Shown here piece after piece: positions 34,604 to 42,640 of a stretch of 64,000 nt of DNA. This DNA comes from Paraburkholderia tuberum STM678 (GTDB lineage: Bacteria > Pseudomonadota > Gammaproteobacteria > Burkholderiales > Burkholderiaceae). The notes beneath the pieces are model-generated. The model was not told the DNA's origin and did not search any database. It worked only from the letters and a program-made list of their open reading frames with translations. The translations under genes were made by a program, and so were the position numbers. Each line of letters begins with the position of its first letter. The first letter of the stretch is position 1. The stretch is from contig NZ_CADFGP010000005.1 in NCBI RefSeq assembly GCF_902833905.1, forward strand, positions 124,001 to 188,000, in the 5' to 3' direction.

Positions 34604-36124
34604 TCAACGTGCGGCAACCGCGGCATTGGCTTGACGGGTCGGGACGGCGGCGACGTCCGCGTGATGGTCGGTGCTGGCCGACGTATCGACGTAGCCGCCG
34701 CCTAACGCCGACGCGAGCTCGATCTGCTGGTCGCGGCGGTTCATCTTCAGATTGGCGATCGCCTCGTCGGCGTTCAGCGCGGTGACGTCGGCATTGAGCA
34801 CGGTCAGCTGGTTGGTGAGGCCGGCCTTGTATTGCGTGGTCGCCAGTCGATCGGCATCGCTCGCGGCCTGCTGCGCGGCCTGCGCATCGCCGAGCTGCGC
34901 GTCGCTCGAGCGGATCTGCGCGATCTGCGCGGCCACGCCGCTCAGCGCGCCGATCAGCGTCTGGTTGTAGGTCGCCACCGCATAGTCGAACTCGGCGTAG
35001 CGGCCCTTCAACTGCGCGCGCAACTCACCCCCATCGAAGATCGGCAGATGGATCGCCGAGCCCACCGAGGCCGTGCGACTCGCGGCGCTCAAAAGGCGGC
35101 CGAAGCCGAACGCGTCGAAACCGATCGCGGCGCTCAGGTTGATGTCGGGATAGAACTCGGCCTTCGCTTCCTTCACCTCGTGCGTGATCGCATCGACGCG
35201 CCAGCGCGCCGCGACGATGTCGGGCCGGCGGCCCAGCAGATCAGCCGGAAGGTTGTCCGGCAGACGCACGTCGTCGCCGACGCCGAGCGTCGGCCGCGTG
35301 ATCGCGAGTCCACGGTCGGGACCCTTGCCAAGCAGCGCCGCCAGTTGATACCGGGTGGTCAGGATGCTGCCGTCGAGCGCGCTGACGCGCGCACGGCTCG
35401 TGAACAGATTCGCCTCGGCCGTCTTGCGCTCCACTTCGGTATCGAGGCCGGTTGCGATGCGGCCCGCGGTGATGCGGTCGATCTGCTCGCGCCGCGCGAC
35501 TTCCTGCTGCGCGATGTCGCGCAATGCGTAGAGCCGCGCCAGCTCGTTGTAAGTGCGGGCGATCGAGGTGTCGAGCGTGAGCCTGACGACTTCCACGTCG
35601 GCCTCGCTCGCGGACGCCTCCGAGACAGCCGCGCGCAGCGCCTCGCGGTTCTTGCCCCACAGGTCGAGATCGTAAGAAGCGCTCAGCAGCCCCTTGTTCT
35701 CCGTCTGCCATGAGCCGGCGTACGGCGGCGGAATCAACGCGGTGCTGCTGTACTGCTGGCGCGTCAGCGTGTACGACGCATCGACGCGCGGCAGCGTGTT
35801 CGCCTTCGCCGTTTCGCTATAGGCTTGCGCCTGCTCGACTCGCGCGCGCGCCTGGCCGAGCGTCGGGCTACCTTGCAGTGCCTCGGCGATCAATGCTTTC
35901 AGTTGCGCGTCGCCGAACTGGTCGACCCAGTCGGCGGATGGCCAGTGCCCCTGCTCTTGCGGGAGGCTCTGGGACGTTTCCAGCTGCCGTGGTTGATCGA
36001 TCTGCTTGTCGCTGTGGATGCCCGCATAGTTTGCACATGCCGCCAGCACCGCGAAGGAGATCACCGAAACACCGAGCTTCAGCGAACGGGCGACGGTGTT
36101 TGCCCTAGAAGTCTGCGTTTTCAT
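34604..36124 (-). CDS. Outer-membrane efflux lipoprotein (NodT family), efflux set 2
   Basis: A protein of 506 residues. The signal peptide ends in the lipobox VLAAC, giving a lipid-anchored outer-membrane channel. TolC-type repeats are visible ('GHWPSADWVDQFGDAQLKALI', 'YDLDLWGKNREALRAAV', 'LLGRRPDIVAARWRV', 'AIHLPIFDGGELRAQL', 'ALGGGY'). A MarR-type operator-like repeat touches the start codon, and no good ribosome site is left there. It follows a terminator behind the MarR gene, so it is probably transcribed from its own promoter together with the HlyD-type gene. Confidence 0.92.
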   Translation of the reverse strand: MKTQTSRANTVARSLKLGVSVISFAVLAACANYAGIHSDKQIDQPRQLETSQSLPQEQGHWPSADWVDQFGDAQLKALIAEALQGSPTLGQARARVEQAQAYSETAKANTLPRVDASYTLTRQQYSSTALIPPPYAGSWQTENKGLLSASYDLDLWGKNREALRAAVSEASASEADVEVVRLTLDTSIARTYNELARLYALRDIAQQEVARREQIDRITAGRIATGLDTEVERKTAEANLFTSRARVSALDGSILTTRYQLAALLGKGPDRGLAITRPTLGVGDDVRLPDNLPADLLGRRPDIVAARWRVDAITHEVKEAKAEFYPDINLSAAIGFDAFGFGRLLSAASRTASVGSAIHLPIFDGGELRAQLKGRYAEFDYAVATYNQTLIGALSGVAAQIAQIRSSDAQLGDAQAAQQAASDADRLATTQYKAGLTNQLTVLNADVTALNADEAIANLKMNRRDQQIELASALGGGYVDTSASTDHHADVAAVPTRQANAAVAAR

Positions 36125-36142
36125 TTTCTGACAAATCAGATT
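36125..36142. promoter_or_regulatory. MarR-type operator candidate, site 1
   Basis: TTTCTG-ACAAAT-CAGATT lies directly before the start codon of the outer-membrane gene. It matches the TATCTG-N6-CAGATA pattern seen before the neighbouring MarR and pump genes with one mismatch in each arm. Confidence 0.55.
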
Positions 36143-36149
36143 AATGGGT

Positions 36150-36175
36150 AAAAAAAGCGCGGCACACGGCCGCGC
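36150..36175 (-). terminator. Terminator behind MarR gene 1
   Basis: Read leftward, the stem GCGCGG/CCGCGC (36170-36175 with 36157-36162, seven-base loop) is followed by seven Ts (36156-36150). It lies just after the MarR stop at 36179 and separates that gene from the outer-membrane gene. Confidence 0.75.
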
Positions 36176-36178
36176 CGC

Positions 36179-36616
36179 TCAATCGCCTGTGAACTTGCGA
36201 AGCAGGCGGTCCAGCTCGGCAAACTCGCCCTTCGTGAATTTGCGCAAGCGGGCGTTCAACACATGCGGTGCGACTTCCGGAATCCGCGCGGCGACTTTCT
36301 GCCCCTCCGCGGTCAAGGTCAGATTGACCACGCGGCGATCTTGCGGGTCGCGCGATCGTACCAGCAGCCCCTTCGATTCCAGCTTGTCCAGCATCCGCGT
36401 CATCAGGCCGGTGTCGATTCCGAGCAGCTTCGACAGCTCGAAAGGCGTGGTTGCCACACCCTGCTTCAGCGAAAGCAGGATGCCCATCTGCTGGCCGTTG
36501 ATTTCGAGGTCCTTGAGCGCCGCGTCCATTTCCGCGACGACGACGTTACGGGCCTTGACGAGCCTGAAGCCGATACTGTTCGTAAGCATGAAGTTCTTCG
36601 TCGTGTAATGGTCCAT
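36179..36616 (-). CDS. MarR-family transcriptional regulator 1
   Basis: A protein of 145 residues. The winged helix shows 'TPFELSKLLGIDTGLMTRMLDKLESKGLLVRSRDPQDRRVVNLTLT' (in parts), with the conserved DxRxx wing. The start at 36616 is set by GAGGAGG; longer in-frame starts lack a site. Operator site 2 lies 30 bases before the start, suggesting autorepression. Flanked by the DHA2 pump (upstream) and outer-membrane gene (downstream), it is the likely local repressor of the efflux set, answering to the exported drug or phenolic compound. Confidence 0.9.
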   Translation of the reverse strand: MDHYTTKNFMLTNSIGFRLVKARNVVVAEMDAALKDLEINGQQMGILLSLKQGVATTPFELSKLLGIDTGLMTRMLDKLESKGLLVRSRDPQDRRVVNLTLTAEGQKVAARIPEVAPHVLNARLRKFTKGEFAELDRLLRKFTGD

Positions 36617-36645
36617 GGCGGTGTCCTCCTCGTTGATTTGAACAA

Positions 36646-36663
36646 TATCTGCATTATCAGATA
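36646..36663. promoter_or_regulatory. MarR-type operator candidate, site 2
   Basis: TATCTG-CATTAT-CAGATA is a perfect inverted repeat of the arms, located 30 bases before the start codon of MarR gene 1. The same arms with the same spacing occur before the DHA2 pump. Confidence 0.7.
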
Positions 36664-36722
36664 ATGTCAAGGAGAGGATGGTCTGTTTCATTTTCCGTCC
36701 GAACCGGGTTGCCAAATTGGAT

Positions 36723-38285
36723 TCAATGTCCGCCGGCGGCTGCCGCGCCCGCGGCACCACCCTTGGCCGGCTTCGTCACCCAGATCAGCGGGATGATGAC
36801 GACAAAGATCACCGCCGAGATCCAGAAGATGTCGTTCAGGCCGAGCATCGTCGCCTGCGCGTTCAGCGAGGCTTCGTAAAAGGCCGTGGCCTTGGGAACG
36901 CCCGCGTCCAGCGCCGCCTGCAGGTGCGCGATCGCGCCGGTAAAGCCAGGATCGTCCACGCTCGATTGTTCGGCAAGTCGCGCATGGTGCAGAATCGTGC
37001 GGTCGTTCCACGCGGTGCTCATCAGTGACGTGCCCACCGCTCCCGCAAAAATGCGCACGAAGTTGGACAGACCCGCTGCCGCTGGAATCTCCTCCGGCTT
37101 CAGACCCGACAGGATGATCGCGGTGAGCGGCGTGAAGAACAGCGCGGTCGGAATGCCCTGCAGCAAGGTGGGCAGCACGAGCGTCCAGGCGTCGACGCTG
37201 GTCGTGTAGTTCGAGCGCATGAAGAACACGCCGGCGAATCCGACGAACGCAAGCGTGGCAAGCACTCGCATGTCCGAGCGCGGCATGATCTTGCCCATCA
37301 CCGGGGCGAGGATCACGGCGAAAATGCCGAGCGGCGCGGTCACGAGCCCCGCGTCCACCGCTCGGTAGCCGAGGAAGCCCTGAATCCACTGCGGCAGGAT
37401 CACGAGGTTGGCGAAGAAGATCGCGTAGGCGACCGAAATCGCAATCGTGCCGCCGAGGAAGTTACGTCTGGCGAAAAGCCGCAGGTTGACGATCGGCTTT
37501 TCCTCCGTCAATTCCCAGATCAGGAAGAACAGGAAGCTCACCACGGCGACGATCGTCAGCGCCCAGATCACCGGCGAGCTGAACCAGTCGAGGTCGCGGC
37601 CCTTGTCGAGCATGATCTGCAGCGGTGCGACCCATGCGATCAGCGAGATCAGGCCGACCTTGTCGATCGGGAGCTTGCGGGCCGGCGTCTCGCGGTCGCG
37701 GTAGATCGCCCAGATCGCGCCCGCGGCGAACAGGCCGACCGGCACGTTGATGTAGAAGATCCACGACCAGCTGTAGTTGTCGGTGATCCAGCCGCCGAGC
37801 GCCGGGCCCGCAATCGGCCCGACCGTCGCCGTCATCGCCCACAGCGCGAGCGCGCTCGAGCTTTTTTCCTTCGGAAACGACGCAAGCAGCATGGCCTGCG
37901 ACAACGGCACCAGCGGCCCTGCCACCGCGCCCTGCACGACACGGGCGGCGAGCAGCACCATCAGGTTCGGAGCGAGGCCGCACGCCGCCGATGACAGCAC
38001 GAACAGCAGGATCGCCCCGACGAACAGCCTGACCTGGCCGATGCGCTGCGTGAGCCACCCTGTCAACGGAATCGACACCGCGTTGGCCGCGGCAAACAGC
38101 GTGATGACCCATGTGCCTTCGTCGATCGACACACCGAGGTTGCCGGACAGCGTAGGAATCGCGACGTTGGCGATCGACGAATCCAGCACATTCATGAAGG
38201 TGGCGAGCGCCACCGCAAACGTGCCGAGTGCAAATTTTGCGCCAGTCAGCTGGGCCGGCGCGGCTGGGTTGCTCGATGGATTCAT
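36723..38285 (-). CDS. DHA2-family MFS efflux pump (EmrB type), efflux set 2
   Basis: A protein of 520 residues with about fourteen membrane segments. EmrB-type motifs are 'FMNVLDSSIANVAIPTLSGNLGVS' with the conserved LD.(S/T)I.NVA..., 'EGTWVITLFAAANAVSIPLTGWL', 'ARVVQGAVAGPLVPLSQAML' and 'GPIAGPALGGWITDNYSWSWIFYINVPVG' (two parts). It exports hydrophobic drugs or acids with the HlyD-type adaptor and outer-membrane lipoprotein coded downstream. Operator site 3 lies 47 bases before its start. Confidence 0.92.
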   Translation of the reverse strand: MNPSSNPAAPAQLTGAKFALGTFAVALATFMNVLDSSIANVAIPTLSGNLGVSIDEGTWVITLFAAANAVSIPLTGWLTQRIGQVRLFVGAILLFVLSSAACGLAPNLMVLLAARVVQGAVAGPLVPLSQAMLLASFPKEKSSSALALWAMTATVGPIAGPALGGWITDNYSWSWIFYINVPVGLFAAGAIWAIYRDRETPARKLPIDKVGLISLIAWVAPLQIMLDKGRDLDWFSSPVIWALTIVAVVSFLFFLIWELTEEKPIVNLRLFARRNFLGGTIAISVAYAIFFANLVILPQWIQGFLGYRAVDAGLVTAPLGIFAVILAPVMGKIMPRSDMRVLATLAFVGFAGVFFMRSNYTTSVDAWTLVLPTLLQGIPTALFFTPLTAIILSGLKPEEIPAAAGLSNFVRIFAGAVGTSLMSTAWNDRTILHHARLAEQSSVDDPGFTGAIAHLQAALDAGVPKATAFYEASLNAQATMLGLNDIFWISAVIFVVIIPLIWVTKPAKGGAAGAAAAGGH

Positions 38286-38331
38286 GTTGCGTCCTCGTCT
38301 CGGTTCGAAGCGCCCGTCAGTGGCGCGTTAT

Positions 38332-38349
38332 TATCTGCAATGTCAGATA
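38332..38349. promoter_or_regulatory. MarR-type operator candidate, site 3
   Basis: TATCTG-CAATGT-CAGATA has arms identical to site 2 and the same six-base spacer length, placed between the terminator of MarR gene 2 and the start of the DHA2 pump. With one more base on each side the arms extend to TTATCTG/CAGATAA. Confidence 0.7.
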
Positions 38350-38356
38350 AATGGTT

Positions 38357-38378
38357 AAAAAAAATGCCGCCTCAGCGG
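38357..38378 (-). terminator. Weak terminator behind MarR gene 2
   Basis: Read leftward, a short stem CCGC/GCGG (loop TGAG) overlaps the stop codon of MarR gene 2 and is followed by eight Ts (38364-38357). The stem is short, so termination may be partial. Confidence 0.5.
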
Positions 38379-38809
38379 TCCAGCAGCCTTGAAAGAAGCT
38401 GGCTCAACGCGTCGAAATCGGACTTCGAGAGATGCGAAAGCCGCTCGCTCCATGCTCCCTGGACAACCTGTGTGTTCCTGGCGGCGACGATCTGCCCTTC
38501 CCGCGTCAACGACACATCCACGAGGCGACGATCCCTGCCGTTGCGGGCGCGCTCGATCAGTCCGCTGTTTTCGAGCTTGTCCAGCACTCGGGTCATCCGG
38601 GCCGGGTGGACGCCCGCCAATTTCGACAGTGCGGCCGGTGTTTTCACTCTCCCGCGCGCCAGCGTAAGCAGAACGCCGCGCTCCTGCAGATTCAGTCCTG
38701 CATCCGCGAGCCCCGCCCTGAGTTCGCTTGCAATCAGCTGACGCGCCTGACCCAGCACGGACGCCAGCTTCTGCGTGCGCTCAAAGTCTTCGTTGATCGA
38801 ATCATCCAT
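38372..38809 (-). CDS. MarR-family transcriptional regulator 2
   Basis: A protein of 145 residues, same length as MarR 1 but only distantly similar. The winged helix reads 'TPAALSKLAGVHPARMTRVLDKLENSGLIERARNGRDRRLVDVSLT' (in parts) with the DRR wing. It is first in the leftward set MarR 2 - pump - MarR 1 - channel - adaptor. Operator site 4 stands 31 bases before its start. Two MarR proteins for one efflux set suggests response to two signals or a repressor pair at shared sites. Confidence 0.9.
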   Translation of the reverse strand: MDDSINEDFERTQKLASVLGQARQLIASELRAGLADAGLNLQERGVLLTLARGRVKTPAALSKLAGVHPARMTRVLDKLENSGLIERARNGRDRRLVDVSLTREGQIVAARNTQVVQGAWSERLSHLSKSDFDALSQLLSRLLDR

Positions 38810-38839
38810 CGGTCGCCTCCTCGATATCTGACTTTAATA

Positions 38840-38857
38840 TATTTGACTATGCAGATT
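38840..38857. promoter_or_regulatory. MarR-type operator candidate, site 4
   Basis: TATTTG-ACTATG-CAGATT matches the TATCTG-N6-CAGATA pattern with one mismatch per arm, 31 bases before the start of MarR gene 2. A further half site TATCTG occurs at 38825-38830. Confidence 0.5.
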
Positions 38858-39005
38858 GATGCAAGCGGATTTCCTCGCCGTATGCGCTACATGGTGTAAA
38901 AACTGAATTGAACTGCCGGCGACTATTGTCGCGATTCCTTGGGGCGAAAATCTTTCCGGCGCGGATTCGGGCGCTGCCCGCTCTCACTTCAGGAGTGACA
39001 GAAGG

Positions 39006-39428
39006 ATGACTGACAAACCGCTTACGCTGGGTATCGATCACGTCGGACTCACCGTCCGCGATCTGAACCTCACACGCGACTTCTTCGTGAAGTGTCTGGG
39101 CTGGCAGCAGGTGGGAGAAAGGCCTGCCTATCCGGCTGCGTTCGTGTCGGACGGACACGTCGTGGTGACGCTCTGGCAGGTCACCGATTCAAGCCGCCTC
39201 GTCGAATTCGATCGCAAGGTCCATGTCGGACTGCATCATCTTGCGCTGCGCGTGGGCAGCGAAGAAGCACTGCAGGACATCTTCGCGCGCGTGTCCGCCT
39301 GGCCGGGCGTCAAAGTCGAATTCGCGCCCGAAGACCTCGGCGGCGGGCCCAAACGCCACACGATGGTGTACGAGCCGGGCGGCATCAGACTCGAATTCGA
39401 TCACGACCCGCGAACCCAGGCATCGTGA
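39006..39428 (+). CDS. VOC-family (glyoxalase-type) protein
   Basis: A protein of 140 residues with one pair of VOC beta-alpha-beta modules: 'GIDHVGLTVRDLNLTRDFFVKCLGW' (metal-type His in DHVG) and a second His in 'VGLHHLALRV', ending with 'PGGIRLEFDHDP' that supplies a Glu. These fit a metal-dependent lyase, dioxygenase or resistance protein of the glyoxalase superfamily. The ribosome site is AGGAG. It precedes the Tyr-less SDR paralogue 2 by 200 bp, a gap in which I see nothing but the SDR's ribosome site. Confidence 0.85.
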   Translation: MTDKPLTLGIDHVGLTVRDLNLTRDFFVKCLGWQQVGERPAYPAAFVSDGHVVVTLWQVTDSSRLVEFDRKVHVGLHHLALRVGSEEALQDIFARVSAWPGVKVEFAPEDLGGGPKRHTMVYEPGGIRLEFDHDPRTQAS

Positions 39429-39628
39429 ACGCGGATGCGCGCGACAGACCGGCCGACACCAACAGGACCACTGCCGCTACGCGCCATCACTCACCGCTTG
39501 TTCCTGCGGCTCACAACTGTTTGTCCGTGCCTTGTGTGCAAAAGCGGAGCACGACCTCATAAATTAGTAGCCATCGGAGCCATCAGTCCGATCACAGATT
39601 GCTGATCCAACCTACTTCGAGGTTCACT

Positions 39629-40339
39629 ATGAGTCAGTCTCCCAAAGTCATCGTGGTCACCGGTGCATCGCAAGGCATCGGCGCCGAAACCGTCAAGGCA
39701 TTTCGCAAGCTTGGCCATAACGTGGTCGCGACATCGCGCGGCATCAAGCCGTCTGACGATCCCAACCTCGTCACCGTGGCCGGTGACATCGCCGATCCGG
39801 CCACGGCTCGACGGGTGATCGAGACGGCCGTGGCGCGCTTCGGTCGTGTCGACACGCTCGTCAACAATGCGGGCATTTTCGTGGCCAAGCCGTTCACCCA
39901 ATACACCGCGGAAGATTACGCGACGATCACCGGCATCAATCTCGCGGGCTTCTTCCACATCACGCAGCTCGCGATCGCCGAGATGGAGAAGCATGAGCGC
40001 GGGCACGTGGTCAGCATCACGACGAGCCTCGTGGATCACGCGATTGACGGCGTACCGTCGGTGTTGACCTCGCTGACCAAGGGGGGCCTCGCCGCCGCGA
40101 CCCGCTCGCTCGCGATCGAGTATGCGAAGCGCGGAATTCGCGCCAACGCGGTTTCGCCCGGCATCATCAAGTCACCGATGCACGCGCCCGAAACGCATGC
40201 GGCGCTTGGCGCATTGCATCCAGTAGGTCATATGGGCGAGATGAGCGACATCGTGAATGCGATCCTCTATCTCGACTCGGCGCCGTTCGTGACCGGCGAG
40301 ATCCTGCATGTGGACGGCGGCCAGAGCGCCGGCCACTGA
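39629..40339 (+). CDS. SDR-fold protein lacking the catalytic Tyr (paralogue 2)
   Basis: A protein of 236 residues, highly similar along its length to the protein coded at 18649. It keeps TGASQGIG, 'NNAGIF' and 'SPGIIKSPMH', but the YxxxK site reads 'TSLTK', with Thr in place of Tyr, and the Ser site is 'SITTS'. Shared loss in two conserved paralogues suggests a stable, altered function rather than random decay. The start at 39629 follows GAGG. It converges with a LysR gene that ends at 40371. Confidence 0.8.
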   Translation: MSQSPKVIVVTGASQGIGAETVKAFRKLGHNVVATSRGIKPSDDPNLVTVAGDIADPATARRVIETAVARFGRVDTLVNNAGIFVAKPFTQYTAEDYATITGINLAGFFHITQLAIAEMEKHERGHVVSITTSLVDHAIDGVPSVLTSLTKGGLAAATRSLAIEYAKRGIRANAVSPGIIKSPMHAPETHAALGALHPVGHMGEMSDIVNAILYLDSAPFVTGEILHVDGGQSAGH

Positions 40340-40370
40340 GCGGGCCATGCGATGAAGCGGCGCGCGCCGG

Positions 40371-41315
40371 TCAATGCGCGCGCGTGCTCGGCGCGGGCGT
40401 CGCGGGTTTGGCCAACTGCTCGACGAGAAATTCGACGAAAGCCCGCACGCGCGAGGTCAGGTAGCGCGCGTGCGGATAAAGCAGGATGAATGGCCGCGTG
40501 CGTCCGCCCGCTTCGCGCAACACTTCCACGAGCCGACCTTCGCGCAGGTCGTCCTCCACGACGAAGCGATACGTCTGAAACAGGCCCGCGCCGGCACGCG
40601 CGAGCGTCACGCCGGCGAGCGCATCGCCCGACGTTCCATAGCTTCCCGTCGTCAGCACGTCGCCATCTTCAGGCGAACCCTCGAAGGTCCAGGCGAGATG
40701 GCGCCCGCTGCTCGGCAGTTCGAACTGGATGCACTCGTGCGCCCGCAGGTCCTCGACGGTTTTCGGCACGCCCGCGCGCTTCAGATAGGCGGGCGCCGCC
40801 ACCACGACCATTTCCGCGTCTTCGAGCTTGCGCGCGACGAGATTTGAATCGGCCAGTGCGCGACCGCGTATCGCGAGATCGAAACCTTGTTCCGCAAAGT
40901 CGATGTTGCGATTGCTCAGGTGCGTCTCGACCTGGACTTGCGGATAGCGCTCGCGAAACGCCGGCAATAGCGGCAACACGCGATAGTGTCCATACGGCGT
41001 CGGCATGCTGATGCGCAGCACGCCGGCCGGCGTGGTCTGCTCGCCCGTTACTTCGCGCTCGGCATCCATCAGTTGCGACAGCGCTTGCCGGCACTGCTCG
41101 AAGTAGCGCCGCCCCGCGTCGGTCAGACGGATCTGGCGCGTAGTGCGCACGAACAGGCGCACGCCGAGCCGTTCCTCGAGCCGCGCCACCGAGCGGCTCA
41201 CCGCCGCCGGTGTGACACTCGCGGCGTTGGCCGCCAGCGTGAAGCTACCCAGCTCCGCCGCGAGACAGAAGAGCTCGATGCTACCCAGCAGGAGATCGTC
41301 GAATTTGCGTTGCAT
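40371..41315 (-). CDS. LysR-family transcriptional regulator
   Basis: A protein of 314 residues. The HTH is 'FCLAAELGSFTLAANAASVTPAAVSRSVARLEERLGVRLFVRTTRQIRLT' (in parts) followed by an effector domain with 'GVLRISMPTPYGHYRVLPLLPAF'. It belongs to the group near AaeR/DmlR-like regulators, often annotated only as LysR. The start at 41315 is where the HTH homology begins. It ends 31 bases from the Tyr-less SDR gene, convergently, and follows the nitronate monooxygenase gene by 166 bp on the same strand. Confidence 0.9.
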   Translation of the reverse strand: MQRKFDDLLLGSIELFCLAAELGSFTLAANAASVTPAAVSRSVARLEERLGVRLFVRTTRQIRLTDAGRRYFEQCRQALSQLMDAEREVTGEQTTPAGVLRISMPTPYGHYRVLPLLPAFRERYPQVQVETHLSNRNIDFAEQGFDLAIRGRALADSNLVARKLEDAEMVVVAAPAYLKRAGVPKTVEDLRAHECIQFELPSSGRHLAWTFEGSPEDGDVLTTGSYGTSGDALAGVTLARAGAGLFQTYRFVVEDDLREGRLVEVLREAGGRTRPFILLYPHARYLTSRVRAFVEFLVEQLAKPATPAPSTRAH

Positions 41316-41481
41316 GCCTGTCCGCCTTTGTTTTGTTGGCTTGAGAACCCGTCGATCGCGGCCGCGCTGGACCGAATGCATGGGTGCGGAACTGAGGCTG
41401 GAAGCTAATCGGACATCGGCCCGCGCATGCCCCACGCGTGCCGATGTGTTCCATCTGTGCGATGGTATTGAAGCTGGACTG

Positions 41482-42582
41482 CTAGTTCCACACCGATTGC
41501 AGCCGCTCGATACTTTCTCGCGTTTCGCGTTCCAGTTGCGCCATCAGTTCGCCGGCAGGCAACGAACGCGCAAGGGGCGCGGCCTGGCCCGCCCATTGCG
41601 CGTCGTAGCCGAATTCACCCTTGGCCTTGGCGGCTGCATTGAGCGCCTTGCCCGCGTCATAGGTGATTGGATAGGACGGCGTGCGCGGGGCTTGCGGGTC
41701 CTCGCCGAGCGCGGTGAAGCGATTGACGATGCTGCGCGCGAGCCGCCCCGAAATGGCCGACGTGAACGTCGTCGAGCGCGCCGCATCGCTGAGCAGCGCG
41801 CGGCGATAGCCGTCGTCGATCGAGGTTTCCGGGCACGCGACGAACGCCGTGCCCAATTGCGCAGCCTGCGCGCCCAGCGCGAGCGCGGCCGCGATGCCGG
41901 CGCCGTCCATGATGCCGCCCGCCGCGATCACGGGCAGGTCGAACTCGCTCGCGAGCAGGCGCGTCAGCGCGAACGTGCCGAGGCGTTCGTCGCGCCCGGT
42001 CGTGTCGAACACGCCGCGATGACCGCCCGCTTCGATGCCCTGCGCGACGATCGCATCGACACCCGCCTCGACGGCCGCCGCCGCTTCGTCGAGATTCGTC
42101 GCGCTCGCCAGCAAACGGATGCCCGCGTGCTTCAGTTGCGCGATCACCGCATCGGGCGGCAAGCCGAAATGGAAGCTCACGACGGCCGGCTTCTCCGCGA
42201 GCAGCATCGCCTGCATTGCGGTGTCGACGACGAAGCTCGTGTAGATCTCGCTGAGCGCTTGCGGCGGCGTCGCGCCGTATTGCCGGAACACCGGTTCGAG
42301 CCAGTCGAGCCATGCACGCTCGACGGCCGCATCGGGTGTCGCCGGGCGATGGCAGAACACGTTGACGTTGAAAGGCTTCGTCGTTAGCTCGCGAGTCTGA
42401 TGGATCGCGCGGCGCGCGTTCTCCGCGTTCATCGCGGCAACGCCGAGCGAGCCGAGGCCGCCCGCGTTCGACACCGCGGCGGCCAGCGCCGGCGTGGTGA
42501 CGCCGGCCATGGGCGCCTGAATGATCGGCTTGTCGATGCCGAGCGTGCGCAGTAACGCGCGATTATCCGCTTGTGTGCTCAT
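41482..42582 (-). CDS. Nitronate monooxygenase-family flavoprotein
   Basis: A protein of 366 residues with the FMN-binding TIM barrel of the 2-nitropropane dioxygenase/NMO family: '[29 protein letters not shown]' (in parts) at the start, 'FNVNVFCH', '[17 protein letters not shown]', '[32 protein letters not shown]' (in parts). It oxidises nitronates such as propionate-3-nitronate, a plant and fungal toxin, with O2. The '[10 protein letters not shown]' stretch with the active-site His is intact. The ribosome site is AAGGGAA. Confidence 0.88.
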   Translation of the reverse strand: MSTQADNRALLRTLGIDKPIIQAPMAGVTTPALAAAVSNAGGLGSLGVAAMNAENARRAIHQTRELTTKPFNVNVFCHRPATPDAAVERAWLDWLEPVFRQYGATPPQALSEIYTSFVVDTAMQAMLLAEKPAVVSFHFGLPPDAVIAQLKHAGIRLLASATNLDEAAAAVEAGVDAIVAQGIEAGGHRGVFDTTGRDERLGTFALTRLLASEFDLPVIAAGGIMDGAGIAAALALGAQAAQLGTAFVACPETSIDDGYRRALLSDAARSTTFTSAISGRLARSIVNRFTALGEDPQAPRTPSYPITYDAGKALNAAAKAKGEFGYDAQWAGQAAPLARSLPAGELMAQLERETRESIERLQSVWN

Positions 42583-42640
42583 GTTCCCTTCCCACCGGAT
42601 GCGTTAAACGATTCGATGTGCCTGCCAGCTTGCCAGCATG

